A stretch of DNA of 64,000 nucleotides, taken from the NCBI GenBank assembly GCA_037176705.1, contig CM073895.1, positions 106,156,551 to 106,220,550 on the forward strand, written 5' to 3'. How positions within the stretch are numbered: the stretch's first letter is position 1; every line of letters starts with the position of its first letter. The position numbers and the translations under genes were made by a program. This DNA is from Molossus alvarezi. Taxonomy: Eukaryota > Chordata > Mammalia > Chiroptera > Molossidae. Positions 1-12,300 of the stretch are shown here, one piece after another. The notes beneath the pieces were generated by a model. It searched no databases, was not told the DNA's origin, and was given only the letters and a program-made list of their open reading frames with translations.

Positions 1-267
1 ATCAGGAAGAATATATGTACCCCCATGTTCATAGCAGCACTATTTACAATAGCTAAGATCTGGAAACAGCCCAAGTGTCCACCAGTAGACGAATGGATAA
101 AAAAGCTGTGGTACATATACACAATGGAGTACTATGCAGCGGTAAGAAAGAAAGATCTCTTATCCTTTGAGACGATATGGAGGGACCTGGAAAGTATTAT
201 CCTAAGTGAAAGAAGCCAAGCAGAAAAAGACAAATACCACATGATCTCACTTATATACGGAATATAA
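1..267 (+). pseudogene. L1 ORF2 C-terminal fragment (cut by window edge)
   Basis: Frame 1 is open from base 1 to the TAA ending at 267 and encodes the extreme C-terminus of the L1 ORF2 protein. The conserved run [13 protein letters not shown] begins at base 25, followed by the [16 protein letters not shown] region typical of mammalian ORF2. It equals codons at 53166-53432 of the right-hand element. Whether the upstream part is intact cannot be seen. The copy is labelled a pseudogene because its right-hand twin has a stop codon in ORF2. Confidence 0.85.
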
Positions 268-533
268 TGAAATAACAGTCTGAGGAATACAGTAAACCCA
301 GACACATGGAAGTAGGGCACAGACTGACATCCCTCAGAAGAGGGGATGGGGGGTGGGGGGGTGGGAAGAGATAAACCACAGAACTTATATGCATGTATGC
401 ATGACCAATGGACATGGACAACTAAGCCGGGGACAGGGTGGAGGGGGGGGTGGGGGTGCCAATGGGGTAAAAAGGTAAAATATCTGTAACAAAAATAAAT
501 AAAAAAGCTGTGGTACATATACAAAAAAAAAAA
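268..533 (+). other. L1 3' UTR with G-rich tracts (left copy)
   Basis: Purine-rich 3' UTR of the left L1 copy. G-runs at 342-365 and 429-456 each offer four or more runs of three or more guanines with short loops, as expected for G-quadruplex formation, which is typical of mammalian L1 3' UTRs. The AATAAA signals and the A-tail just before base 534 correspond to those of the right copy. Confidence 0.85.
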
Positions 534-550
534 GAAACATTCGTTGTCTC
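534..550 (+). repeat. L1 target-site copy (left L1)
   Basis: GAAACATTCGTTGTCTC follows the A-tail directly. Uninterrupted monomers have a G where the C stands. The same C is present after the right-hand L1 at 53699-53715 but not in its 5' target-site copy. Confidence 0.9.
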
Positions 551-1570
551 CATGCAAGGAGTAAATCCATGAATTGGAAGACACTGACAATACCAAGGGT
601 TTTTCACATTGAACATCTCTGTGAATGAGAACAAGAGGAGTGTTCTAGAGAAAATGCACTTGTGCATTGGACCTGGGTATCCATTTCAATTACGTACACA
701 CTAACTATGCCCTGTGTGCAGGGCATACTTTACATTGGAGTGTCAAACAGTGTTGTAAGTAGATGCAGGTGTCTACCTTCTTTCCTATGTGACCAGGAAA
801 GTCAACCTGTACTAGTTGATGAGGCAGCCTTTCCACATACTACCTATTAGCCCAGCATATGTGTTATTTGCCTGGAAGTGTCTATGAGTCAGCTTGATAT
901 CCAGCAAAGGCTGGGCTGCAGAAATCAAACACATTGTTTAGGGCAATGTTCAGGTCATGGAAATCTATACCCTATTCAGTTCTACACACATTTTTTAAAG
1001 TTGTGAACGAATGAATCAGTGTCATTCTTGGATCCATCATACATTTCACTGTTTGTACCGATTTCCTCAAAAAACATAAGGAGTAGATACCTGTTTACTC
1101 CGGAGAATTCAAAGTAAACGCTTTCCATCATTGTGAAATGGTGGAATTGTACCTTGTTCATGAATGGAATCTCCCGAACCTATCTTTCTAATTCCCTGTG
1201 ACAAATTCAGCCTATTTCTTGATAACTGACAAGTACTCAATCCCCTTATTCCAGCCATTAGAACAAAAAAGGGATCAATTTAAAAGAGGGACTGTCAGTC
1301 TTTGAACAATGGTCATGGATTCACTTGTTTCAAGACTATTTCCCCGAAGAACCTATGGGAATACACTGACATAGTCAAAAGTGTTCATGACTGGTGTTCT
1401 TTCTGTGCAGAATAATAGAATAACATTCAGTTCAAGAGCAGAATGGAAACCTTAATACGGTTGCAGTGTCCAATGGACTGTTCAGTGGCTCCCTGTTCAA
1501 AGAACTGTGTTCCAATAGACAACCTTCTTCAAATAATATCCAAATATTGAGAAAAAGATTCTAGGGCTAT

Positions 1571-1587
1571 ACCCGCTTCACACGAAA
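1571..1587 (-). other. CENP-B box-like motif, intact (m1)
   Basis: Minus strand TTTCGTGTGAAGCGGGT. All nine fixed positions of NTTCGNNNNANNCGGGN are present. It differs from the human consensus only at positions 7, 8 and 17. CENP-B binding is inferred from sequence alone. Confidence 0.8.
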
Positions 1588-2500
1588 TGGAACCACCACT
1601 GTTGTTCAGTTTTTCAGATTACGTGTTCTTAGTACAGTTGTGGAAAGTATTGATTTAAGGAAATGTGGCTACCTGACTCTTGATAGGTCCTTAGATATAC
1701 TTTTCACTCTAGTTTGATTGTAGGAGAGTGTATACAAACCAAACCTATTCCAAATGAACTGTGTTAGAACTCTTCACTTCAGTGGCACCAAAGTCACTTC
1801 CATAAAGCCTAGAGCGTGAGGATCCTCAAAGCATCTGTTGTTTTGGTTAAGTGTTTAAGAGATGTCCATTTGTGAAGGTGGAATCACACTTAAGCTTCGC
1901 AGTGTAAGTTTCTTTCCCTTGTTCCAGACAAAGAGACACAAGTCTTGCTGGTGCAGTCTTGGATATACGGAACTATGGGCAAAACTCTGTGAGAGCCAGG
2001 GCCACATTCACTCAGTGGCATGTTTCTCCCAAGAAAGTTAATTACCTTTGCAGGGAAAGTGTGAACAAACATGTTCTAGTCAAACAACTGTTGGAATGAA
2101 TGAATATCTCCATTTGGGTTAAGTGAATGCACAGATCTTGAGTAACATGAACACTTTAACGTACATTCTCCTCGTTTTATAGGGAGATCCAGTCATATCA
2201 TGGAAAGAACAACTAGGACAGAGCACACTTATGTGTAGAATCAAAAGTTATCCCTTTTTGTGTTCTGTGTTGTACATGGTTTCAAAGATTGGATCGTATT
2301 GAAGCCCATTTTTGAAGGCGATACTTGGAAAAAGTTTGGTTTCTGCTGTAGCAGTTGGTTTCACATGATACTTACTCAGAACAATGAACCAACGTATGTC
2401 CAAGACTGAATCAATGGAAAGATTGATAACTACTGGTGTCACACATGTGCATTCTTGAAGCAGTGAAACTGAACACATCTAAAGTGATGAAGTTGAAACA

Positions 2501-4461
2501 TTGGTTGTCTCCATGCAAGGAGTAAATCCATGAATTGGAAGACACTGACAATACCAAGGGTTTTTCACATTGAACATCTCTGTGAATGAGAACAAGAGGA
2601 GTGTTCTAGAGAAAATGCACTTGTGCAGGGGACCTGGGTATCCATTTCAATTACTTACACACTAACTATGCCCGGTGTGCAGGGCATACTTTACATTGGA
2701 GTGTCAAACAGTGTTGTAAGTAAATGCGGGTGTCTGCCTTCTTTCCTATGTGACCAAAAAGGCAACCTGTACTAGTTGATGAGGCAGCCTTTCCACATAC
2801 TACCTTTTAGCCCTGCATATGTGTTTTTTGCCTGGGAGTGTCTATGAGTCATCTTGATATCCAACAAAGGTTGGGCTGCAGAAATCAAACACATTGGTTA
2901 GGGCAATGTTGAGGTCATGGAAATCTATACCCTATTCAGTTCTACACACATTCTTTAAAGTTGTGACCGAATGAATCAGTGTCATTCTTGGATCCATCAT
3001 ACATTTCACTGTTTGTACCGATTTCCTCAAACAACATAAGGAGTAGATACCTGTTTTCTCCTGAGAATTCAAAGTAAACGCTTTCCATCATTGTGAAATG
3101 CTGGAATTGTACCTTGTTCATGAATGGAATCTCCCGAATCTATCTTTCTAATTCCCTGTGACAAATTCAGCCTATTTCTTGATAACTGACAAGTACTCAA
3201 TCCCCTTATTCCACCCATTAGAACAAAAAAGGGATCAATTTAAAAGAGGGACTGTCAGTCTTTGAACAATGGTCATGGATTCACTTGTTTCAAGACTATT
3301 TCCCTGAAGATCCTATGGAAATACACAGGCATAGTCAAAAGTGTTCATGACTGGTGTTCTTTCTGTGCAGAATAATAGAATAACATTCAGTTCAAGAGCA
3401 GAATGGAAACCTTAATACGGTTGCAGTGTCCAATGGACTGTTCAGTGGCTCCCTGTTCAAAGAACTGTGTTCTAATAGACAACCTTCTTCAAATAATATT
3501 CAAATATTGAGAAAAAGATTCTAGGGCTATACCCGCTTCACACGAAATGGAACCACCACTGTTGTTCAGTTTTTCAGATTACGTGTTCTTAGTACAGTTG
3601 TGGAAAGTATTGATTTAAGGAAATGTGGCTACCTGACTCTTGATAGGTCCTTAGATATACTTTTCACTCTAGTTTGATTGTAGGAGAGTGTATACAAACC
3701 AAACCTATTCCAAATGAACTGTGTTAGAACTCTTCACTTCAGTGGCACCAAAGTCACTTCCATAAAGCCTAGAGCGTGAGGATCCTCAAAGCATCTGTTG
3801 TTTTGCTTAAGTGTTTAAGAAATGTCCATTTGTGAAGGTGGAATCACACTTAAGCTTCGCAGTGTAAGTTTCTTTCCCTTGTTCCAGACAAAGAGACACA
3901 AGTCTTGCTGGTGCAGTCTTGGATATACTGAACTATGGGCAAAACTCTGTGAGAGCCAGGGGCCACATTCACACAGTGGCATGTTTTTCCCTGGGAAGTT
4001 AAGTACCTTTGCAGGGAAAGTGTGAACAAACATGTTCTAGTCAAACAACTGTTGGAATGAATGAATATTTCCATTTGGGTTAAGTGAATGCACAGATGTT
4101 GAGTAACATGAACACTTTAACGTACATTCTCCTCGTTTTATAGGGAGATCCAGTCATATCATGGAAAGAACCACTAGGACAGAGCACACTTATGTGTAGA
4201 ATCAAAAGTTATCCCTTTTTGTGTTCTGTGTTGTTCATGGTTTCAAAGATTGGATCGTCTTGAAGCCCATTTTTGAAGGCGATACTTGGAAAAAGTTTGG
4301 TTTCTGCTGTAGCAGTTGGTTTCACATGATTCTTACTCAGAACAGTTCACCAACGTATGGCCAAGACTGAATCAATGGAAAGATTGATAACTACTGGTGT
4401 CACGTATGTGCATACTTGAAGCAGTGAAACTGAACACATCTAAAGTGATGTAGTTGAAGCA
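2501..4461 (+). repeat. Satellite monomer m2, G type
   Basis: G-type front (GCAGGGGACC, GACCAAAAAGGC) and G-type tail (CACGTATGTGCATACTTG). One private base gives AAATGCGGGTG near 2,724. CENP-B box-like motif intact. Confidence 0.93.
3531..3547 (-). other. CENP-B box-like motif, intact (m2)
   Basis: Same 17-mer as in m1; 1,030 bp from the monomer phase point. Confidence 0.8.
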
Positions 4462-6420
4462 TTGGTTGTCTCCATGCAAGGACTAAATCCATGAATTGGA
4501 AGACACTGACAATAACAAGGGTTTTTCACATTGAACATCTCTGTGAATGAGAACAAGAGGAGTGTTCTAGAGAAAATGCACTTGTGCAGTGGAGCTGGGT
4601 ATGCATTTCAGTTACGTACACACTAACTATGCCCGGTGTGCAGGGCATACTTTACATTGGAGTGTCAAACAGTGTTGTAAGTAAATGGAGGTGTCTACCT
4701 TCTTTCCTATGTGACCAGGAAAGTCAACCTGTACTAGTTGATGAGGCAGCCTTTCCACATACTACCTTTTAGCCCTGCATATGTGTGTTTGCCTGGAAGT
4801 GTCTATGAGTCATCTTGATATCCAACAAAGGCTGGGCTGCAGAAATCAAACACATTGGTTAGGGCAATGTTCAGGTCATGGAAATCTATACCCTATTCAG
4901 TTCTACACACATTCTTTAAAGTTGTGACCGAATGAATCAGTGTCATTCTTGGTTCCATCATACATTTCACTGTTTGTACCGATTTCCTCAAACAACATAA
5001 GGAGAAGATACCTGTTTACTCCTGAGAATTCAAAGTAAACGCTTTCCATCATTGTGAAATGCTGGAATTGTACCTTGTTCATGAATGGAATCTCCCGAAC
5101 CTATGTTTCTAATTCCCTGTGACAAATTCAGCCTATTTCTTGATAACTGACAAGTACTCAATCCCCTTATTCCACCCATTAGAACAAAAAAGGGATCAAT
5201 TTAAAAGAGGGACTGTCAGTCTTTGAACAATGGTCATGGATTCACTTGTTTCAAGACTATTTCCCTGAAGATCCTATGGAAATACACAGGCATAGTCAAA
5301 AGTGTTCATGACTGGTGTTCTTTCTGTGCAGAATAATAGAATAACATTCAGTTCAAGAGCAGAATGGAAACCTTAATACGGTTGCAGTGTCCAATGGACT
5401 GTTCAGTGGCTCCCTGTTCAAAGAACTGTGTTCTAATAGACAACCTTCTTCAAATAATATTCAAATATTGAGAAAAAGATTCTAGGGCTATACCCGCTTC
5501 ACATGAAATGGAACCACCACTGTTGTTCAGTTTTTCAGATTACGTGTTCTTAGTACAGTTGTTGAAAGTATTGATTTAAGGAAATGTGGCTACCTGACTC
5601 TTGATAGGTCCTTAGATATACTTTTCACTCTAGTTTGATTGTAGGAGAGTGTATACAAACCAAACCTATTCCAAATGAACTGTGTTAGAACTCTTCACTT
5701 CAGTGGCACCAAAGTCACTTCCATAAAGCCTAGAGCGTGAGGATCCTCAAAGCATCTGTTGTTTTGCTTAAGTGTTTAAGAAATGTCCATTTGTGAAGGT
5801 GGAATCACACTTAAGCTTCGCAGTGTAAGTTTCCTTCCCTTGTTCCAGACAAAGAGACACAAGTCTTGCGGGTGCAGTCTTGGATATACTGAACTATGGG
5901 CAAAACTCTGTGAGAGCCAGGGGCCACATTCACACAGTGGCATGTTTTTCCCTGGGAAGTGAAGTACCTTTGCAGGGAAAGTGTGAACAAACATGTTCTA
6001 GTCAAACAACTGTTGGAATGAATGAATATTTCCATTTGGGTTAAGTGAATGCACAGATCTTGAGTAACATGAACACTTTAACGTACATTCTCCTCGTTTT
6101 ATAGGGAGATCCAGTCATATCATGGAAAGAACCACTAGGACAGAGCACACTTATGTGTAGAATCAAAAGTTATCCCTTTTTGTGTTCTGTGTTGTTCATG
6201 GTTTCAAAGATTGGATCGTCTTGAAGCCCATTTGAAGGCGATACTTGGAAAAAGTTTGGTTTCTGCTGTAGCAGTTGGTTTCACATGATTATTACTCAGA
6301 ACAGTTCACCAACGTATGGCCAAGACTGAATCAATGGAAAGATTGATAACTACTGGTGTCACACATGTGCATTCTTGAAGCAGTGAAACTGAACACATCT
6401 AAAGTGATGAAGTTGAAACA
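4462..6420 (+). repeat. Satellite monomer m3, S type
   Basis: S-type throughout, including CTTGGTTCCATC, CTTGCGGGTGC and the two-base deletion CCCATTTGAAGG. It has CCTATGTTTCT near 5,101 where most other S units have CCTATATTTCT. The CENP-B box-like motif has lost its TTCG core. Confidence 0.93.
5492..5508 (-). other. CENP-B box-like motif, decayed (m3)
   Basis: CACG has become CATG on the plus strand, so TTCG reads TTCA. The lost CpG is one of the contact positions required by the known box. Confidence 0.75.
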
Positions 6421-8380
6421 TTGGTTGTCTCCATGCAAGGAGTAAATCCATGAATTGGAAGACACTGACAATACCAAGGGTTTTTCACACTGAACATCTC
6501 TGTGAATGAGAACAAGAGGAGTGTTCTAGAGAAAATGCACTTGTGCAGTGGACCTGGGTATCCATTTCAATTACTTACACACTAACTATGCCCGGTGTGC
6601 AGGGCATACTTTACATTGGAGTGTCAAACAGTGTTGTAAGTAAATGGAGGTGTCTACCTTCTTTCCTATGTGACCAGGAAAGTCAACCAGTACTAGTTGA
6701 TGAGGCAGCCTTTCCACATACTACCTTTTAGCCCTGCATATGTGTGTTTGCCTGGAAGTGTCTATGAGTCATCTTGATATCCAACAAAGGCTGGGCTGCA
6801 GAAATCAAACACATTGGTTAGGGCAATGTTCAGGTCATGGAAATCTATACCCTATTGAGTTCTACACACATTCTTTAAAGCTGTGACCGAATGAATCAGT
6901 GTCATTCTTGGATCCATCATACATTTCACTGTTTGTACCGATTTCCTCAAACAACATAAGGAGTAGATACCTGTTTTCTCCTGAGATTTTAAAGTAAACG
7001 CTTTCCATCATTGTGAAATGCTGGAATTGTACCTTGTTCATGAATGGAATCTCCCGAACCTGTCTTTCTAATTCCCTGTGACAAATTCAGCCTATTTCTT
7101 GATAACTGACAAGTACTCAATCCCCTTATTCCAGCCATTAGAACAAAAAAGGGATCAATTTAAAAGAGGGAGTGTCAGTCTTTGAACAATGGTCATGGAT
7201 TCACTTGTTTCAAGACTATTTCCCCGAAGATCCTATGGGAATACACAGGCATAGTCAAAAGTGTTCATGACTGGTGTTCTTTCTGTGCAGAATAATAGAA
7301 TAACATTCAGTTCAAGAGCAGAATGGAAACCTTAATACGGTTGCAGTGTCCAATGGACTGTTCAGTGGCTCCCTGTTCAAAGAACTGTGTTCCAATAGAC
7401 AACCTTCTTCAAATAATATCCAAATATTGAGAAAAAGATTCTAGGGCTATACCCGCTTCACACGAAATGGAACCACCACTGTTGTTCAGTTTTTCAGATT
7501 ACGTGTTCTTAGTACAGTTGTGGAAAGTATTGATTTAAGGAAATGTGGCTACCTGACTCTTGATAGGTCCTTAGATATACTTTTCACTCTAGTTTGATTG
7601 TAGGAGAGTGTATACAAACCAAACCTATTCCAAATGAACTGTGTTAGAACTCTTCACTTCAGTGGCACCAAAGTCACTTCCATAAAGCCTAGAGCGTGAG
7701 GATCCTCAAAGCATCTGTTGTTTTGGTTAAGTGTTTAAGAGATGTCCATTTGTGAAGGTGGAATCACACTTAAGCTTCGCAGTGTAAGTTTCTTTCCCTT
7801 GTTCCAGACAAAGAGACACAAGTCTTGCTGGTGCAGTCTTGGATATACGGAACTATGGGCAAAACTCTGTGAGAGCCAGGGCCACATTCACTCAGTGGCA
7901 TGTTTCTCCCAAGAAAGTTAATTACCTTTGCAGGGAAAGTGTGAACAAACATGTTCTAGTCAAACAACTGTTGGAATGAATGAATATCTCCATTTGGGTT
8001 AAGTGAATGCACAGATCTTGAGTAACATGAACACTTTAACGTACATTCTCCTCGTTTTATAGGGAGATCCAGTCATATCATGGAAAGAACAACTAGGACA
8101 GAGCACACTTATGTGTAGAATCAAAAGTTATCCCTTTTTGTGTTCTGTGTTGTACATGGTTTCAAAGATTGGATCGTCTTGAAGCCCATTTTTGAAGGCG
8201 ATACTTGGAAAAAGTTTGGTTTCTGCTGTAGCAGTTGGTTTCACATGATACTTACTCAGAACAATGAACCAACGTATGTCCAAGACTGAATCAATGGAAA
8301 GATTGATAACTACTGGTTTCACACATGTGCATTCTTGAAGCAGTGAAACTGAACACATCTAAAGTGATGAAGTTGAAACA
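6421..8380 (+). repeat. Satellite monomer m4, T type
   Basis: T-type throughout. One private base gives GAGATTTTAAAG near 6,985. It carries AACAACTAGGAC near 8,090, the variant also seen in m15 and m20, while m8, m12 and m18 have ACGAGGAC. Box intact. Confidence 0.93.
7451..7467 (-). other. CENP-B box-like motif, intact (m4)
   Basis: All core positions kept in this T-type unit. Confidence 0.8.
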
Positions 8381-10341
8381 TTGGTTGTCTCCATGCAAGG
8401 AGTAAATCCATGAATTGGAAGACACTGACAATACCAAGGGTTTTTCACATTGAACATCTCTGTGAATGAGAACAAGAGGAGTGTTCTAGAGAAAATGCAC
8501 TTGTGCAGGGGACCTGGGTATCCATTTCAATTACTTACACACTAACTATGCCCGGTGTGCAGGGCATACTTTACATTGGAGTGTCAAACAGTGTTGTAAG
8601 TAAATGCAGGTGTCTGCCTTCTTTCCTATGTGACCAAAAAGGCAACCTGTACTAGTTGATGAGGCAGCCTTTCCACATACTACCTTTTAGCCCTGCATAT
8701 GTGTTTTTTGCCTGGGAGTGTCTATGAGTCATCTTGATATCCAACAAAGGTTGGGCTGCAGAAATCAAACACATTGGTTAGGGCAATGTTGAGGTCATGG
8801 AAATCTATACCCTATTCAGTTCTACACACATTCTTTAAAGTTGTGACCGAATGAATCAGTGTCATTCTTGGATCCATCATACATTTCACTGTTTGTACCG
8901 ATTTCCTCAAACAACATAAGGAGTAGATACCTGTTTTCTCCTGAGAATTCAAAGTAAACGCTTTCCATCATTGTGAAATGCTGGAATTGTACCTTGTTCA
9001 TGAATGGAATCTCCCGAATCTATCTTTCTAATTCCCTGTGACAAATTCAGCCTATTTCTTGATAACTGACAAGTACTCAATCCCCTTATTCCACCCATTA
9101 GAACAAAAAAGGGATCAATTTAAAAGAGGGACTGTCAGTCTTTGAACAATGGTCATGGATTCACTTGTTTCAAGACTATTTCCCCGAAGATCCTATGGAA
9201 ATACACAGGCATAGTCAAAAGTGTTCATGACTGGTGTTCTTTCTGTGCAGAATAATAGAATAACATTCAGTTCAAGAGCAGAATGGAAACCTTAATACGG
9301 TTGCAGTGTCCAATGGACTGTTCAGTGGCTCCCTGTTCAAAGAACTGTGTTCTAATAGACAACCTTCTTCAAATAATATTCAAATATTGAGAAAAAGATT
9401 CTAGGGCTATACCCGCTTCACACGAAATGGAACCACCACTGTTGTTCAGTTTTTCAGATTACGTGTTCTTAGTACAGTTGTGGAAAGTATTGATTTAAGG
9501 AAATGTGGCTACCTGACTCTTGATAGGTCCTTAGATATACTTTTCACTCTAGTTTGATTGTAGGAGAGTGTATACAAACCAAACCTATTCCAAATGAACT
9601 GTGTTAGAACTCTTCACTTCAGTGGCACCAAAGTCACTTCCATAAAGCCTAGAGCGTGAGGATCCTCAAAGCATCTGTTGTTTTGCTTAAGTGTTTAAGA
9701 AATGTCCATTTGTGAAGGTGGAATCACACTTAAGCTTCGCAGTGTAAGTTTCTTTCCCTTGTTCCAGACAAAGAGACACAAGTCTTGCTGGTGCAGTCTT
9801 GGATATACTGAACTATGGGCAAAACTCTGTGAGAGCCAGGTGCCACATTCACACAGTGGCATGTTTTTCCCTGGGAAGTTAAGTACCTTTGCAGGGAAAG
9901 TGTGAACAAACATGTTCTAGTCAAACAACTGTTGGAATGAATGAATATTTCCATTTGGGTTAAGTGAATGCACAGATGTTGAGTAACATGAACACTTTAA
10001 CGTACATTCTCCTCGTTTTATAGGGAGATCCAGTCATATCATGGAAAGAACCACTAGGACAGAGCACACTTATGTGTAGAATCAAAAGTTATCCCTTTTT
10101 GTGTTCTGTGTTGTTCATGGTTTCAAAGATTGGATCGTCTTGAAGCCCATTTTTGAAGGCGATACTTGGAAAAAGTTTGGTTTCTGCTGTAGCAGTTGGT
10201 TTCACATGATTCTTACTCAGAACAGTTCACCAACGTATGGCCAAGACTGAATCAATGGAAAGATTGATAACTACTGGTGTCACGTATGTGCATACTTGAA
10301 GCAGTGAAACTGAACACATCTAAAGTGATGTAGTTGAAGCA
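8381..10341 (+). repeat. Satellite monomer m5, G type
   Basis: G-type. It differs from other G units by TTCCCCGAAGA near 9,181, a state usually seen in T units, and by a private GAGCCAGGTGCC near 9,836. Box intact. Confidence 0.93.
9411..9427 (-). other. CENP-B box-like motif, intact (m5)
   Basis: All core positions kept in this G-type unit. Confidence 0.8.
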
Positions 10342-12300
10342 TTGGTTGTCTCCATGCAAGGACTAAATCCATGAATTGGAAGACACTGACAATAACAAGG
10401 GTTTTTCACATTGAACATCTCTGTGAATGAGAACAAGAGGAGTGTTCTAGAGAAAATGCACTTGTGCAGTGGAGCTGGGTATGCATTTCAGTTACGTACA
10501 CACTAACTATGCCCGGTGTGCAGGGCATACTTTACATTGGAGTGTCAAACAGTGTTGTAAGTAAATGGAGGTGTCTACCTTCTTTCCTATGTGACCAGGA
10601 AAGTCAACCTGTACTAGTTGATGAGGCAGCCTTTCCACATACTACCTTTTAGCCCTGCATATGTGTGTTTGCCTGGAAGTGTCTATGAGTCATCTTGATA
10701 TCCAACAAAGGCTGGGCTGCAGAAATCAAACACATTGGTTAGGGCAATGTTCAGGTCATGGAAATCTATACCCTATTCAGTTCTACACACATTCTTTAAA
10801 GTTGTGACCGAATGAATCAGTGTCATTCTTGGTTCCATCATACATTTCACTGTTTGTACCGATTTCCTCAAACAACATAAGGAGAAGATACCTGTTTACT
10901 CCTGAGAATTCAAAGTAAACGCTTTCCATCATTGTGAAATGCTGGAATTGTACCTTGTTCATGAATGGAATCTCCCGAACCTATATTTCTAATTCCCTGT
11001 GACAAATTCAGCCTATTTCTTGATAACTGACAAGTACTCAATCCCCTTATTCCACCCATTAGAACAAAAAAGGGATCAATTTAAAAGAGGGACTGTCAGT
11101 CTTTGAACAATGGTCATGGATTCACTTGTTTCAAGACTATTTCCCTGAAGATCCTATGGAAATACACAGGCATAGTCAAAAGTGTTCATGACTGGTGTTC
11201 TTTCTGTGCAGAATAATAGAATAACATTCAGTTCAAGAGCAGAATGGAAACCTTAATACGGTTGCAGTGTCCAATGGACTGTTCAGTGGCTCCCTGTTCA
11301 AAGAACTGTGTTCTAATAGACAACCTTCTTCAAATAATATTCAAATATTGAGAAAAAGATTCTAGGGCTATACCCGCTTCACATGAAATGGAACCACCAC
11401 TGTTGTTCAGTTTTTCAGATTACGTGTTCTTAGTACAGTTGTTGAAAGTATTGATTTAAGGAAATGTGGCTACCTGACTCTTGATAGGTCCTTAGATATA
11501 CTTTTCACTCTAGTTTGATTGTAGGAGAGTGTATACAAACCAAACCTATTCCAAATGAACTGTGTTAGAACTCTTCACTTCAGTGGCACCAAAGTCACTT
11601 CCATAAAGCCTAGAGCGTGAGGATCCTCAAAGCATCTGTTGTTTTGCTTAAGTGTTTAAGAAATGTCCATTTGTGAAGGTGGAATCACACTTAAGCTTCG
11701 CAGTGTAAGTTTCCTTCCCTTGTTCCAGACAAAGAGACACAAGTCTTGCGGGTGCAGTCTTGGATATACTGAACTATGGGCAAAACTCTGTGAGAGCCAG
11801 GGGCCACATTCACACAGTGGCATGTTTTTCCCTGGGAAGTGAAGTACCTTTGCAGGGAAAGTGTGAACAAACATGTTCTAGTCAAACAACTGTTGGAATG
11901 AATGAATATTTCCATTTGGGTTAAGTGAATGCACAGATCTTGAGTAACATGAACACTTTAACGTACATTCTCCTCGTTTTATAGGGAGATCCAGTCATAT
12001 CATGGAAAGAACCACTAGGACAGAGCACACTTATGTGTAGAATCAAAAGTTATCCCTTTTTGTGTTCTGTGTTGTTCATGGTTTCAAAGATTGGATCGTC
12101 TTGAAGCCCATTTGAAGGCGATACTTGGAAAAAGTTTGGTTTCTGCTGTAGCAGTTGGTTTCACATGATTATTACTCAGAACAGTTCACCAACGTATGGC
12201 CAAGACTGAATCAATGGAAAGATTGATAACTACTGGTGTCACACATGTGCATTCTTGAAGCAGTGAAACTGAACACATCTAAAGTGATGTAGTTGAAGCA
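10342..12300 (+). repeat. Satellite monomer m6, S type
   Basis: S-type with CCTATATTTCT. Its tail keeps the S-to-S junction form (AGTGATGTAGTTGAAGC), because an extra S unit follows instead of a T unit. Box decayed. Confidence 0.93.
11372..11388 (-). other. CENP-B box-like motif, decayed (m6)
   Basis: S-type CpG loss, TTCG to TTCA. Confidence 0.75.

Larger units (their letters stand above)
1..533 (+). mobile_element. L1: LINE-1, 3' end (paralogous copy of the L1 at 47861-53698)
   Basis: The segment matches 53166-53698 at a constant offset of 53,165 bp with only about three differences, all in homopolymers or the A-rich tail. It holds the last 88 codons of ORF2 plus its stop, the G-rich 3' UTR, two overlapping AATAAA signals and a short A-tail. 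It is followed by the same 17-bp target site, including the same derived base (CATTCG instead of CATTGG). The body of the element lies outside the window to the left. Sharing site, tail and derived base means it was copied together with satellite DNA and did not insert independently. Confidence 0.95.
534..2500 (+). repeat. Satellite monomer m1: flank-type front, T-type back
   Basis: Up to about 1,345 this monomer matches m24, the unit just upstream of the right L1. Shared variants include CTATTAGCCCAGC, CAGCTTGATATCCAGC, ATTGTTTAGGG and GTGAACGAATG, found in no core monomer. From about 1,390 it is T type (TATACGGAAC, CCAAGAAAGTTAATTACC). The switch marks the left edge of the homogenised core. 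The CENP-B box-like motif at 1571-1587 is intact. Confidence 0.9.

Noticed and set aside
1906..1928. Mini-intron-like sequence in the monomer: GTAAGT followed by a pyrimidine tract and CCAG
   Set aside because: The span from GTAAGT to CCAG is about 23 bases, far too short for an intron, and no exon is supported.
1890..2072. Repeated 60-76 codon frames on the minus strand and 62-67 codon frames on the plus strand in every monomer
   Set aside because: They overlap one another on both strands, change length with single-base indels between monomer types and match no family I know; their apparent conservation follows from array homogenisation.
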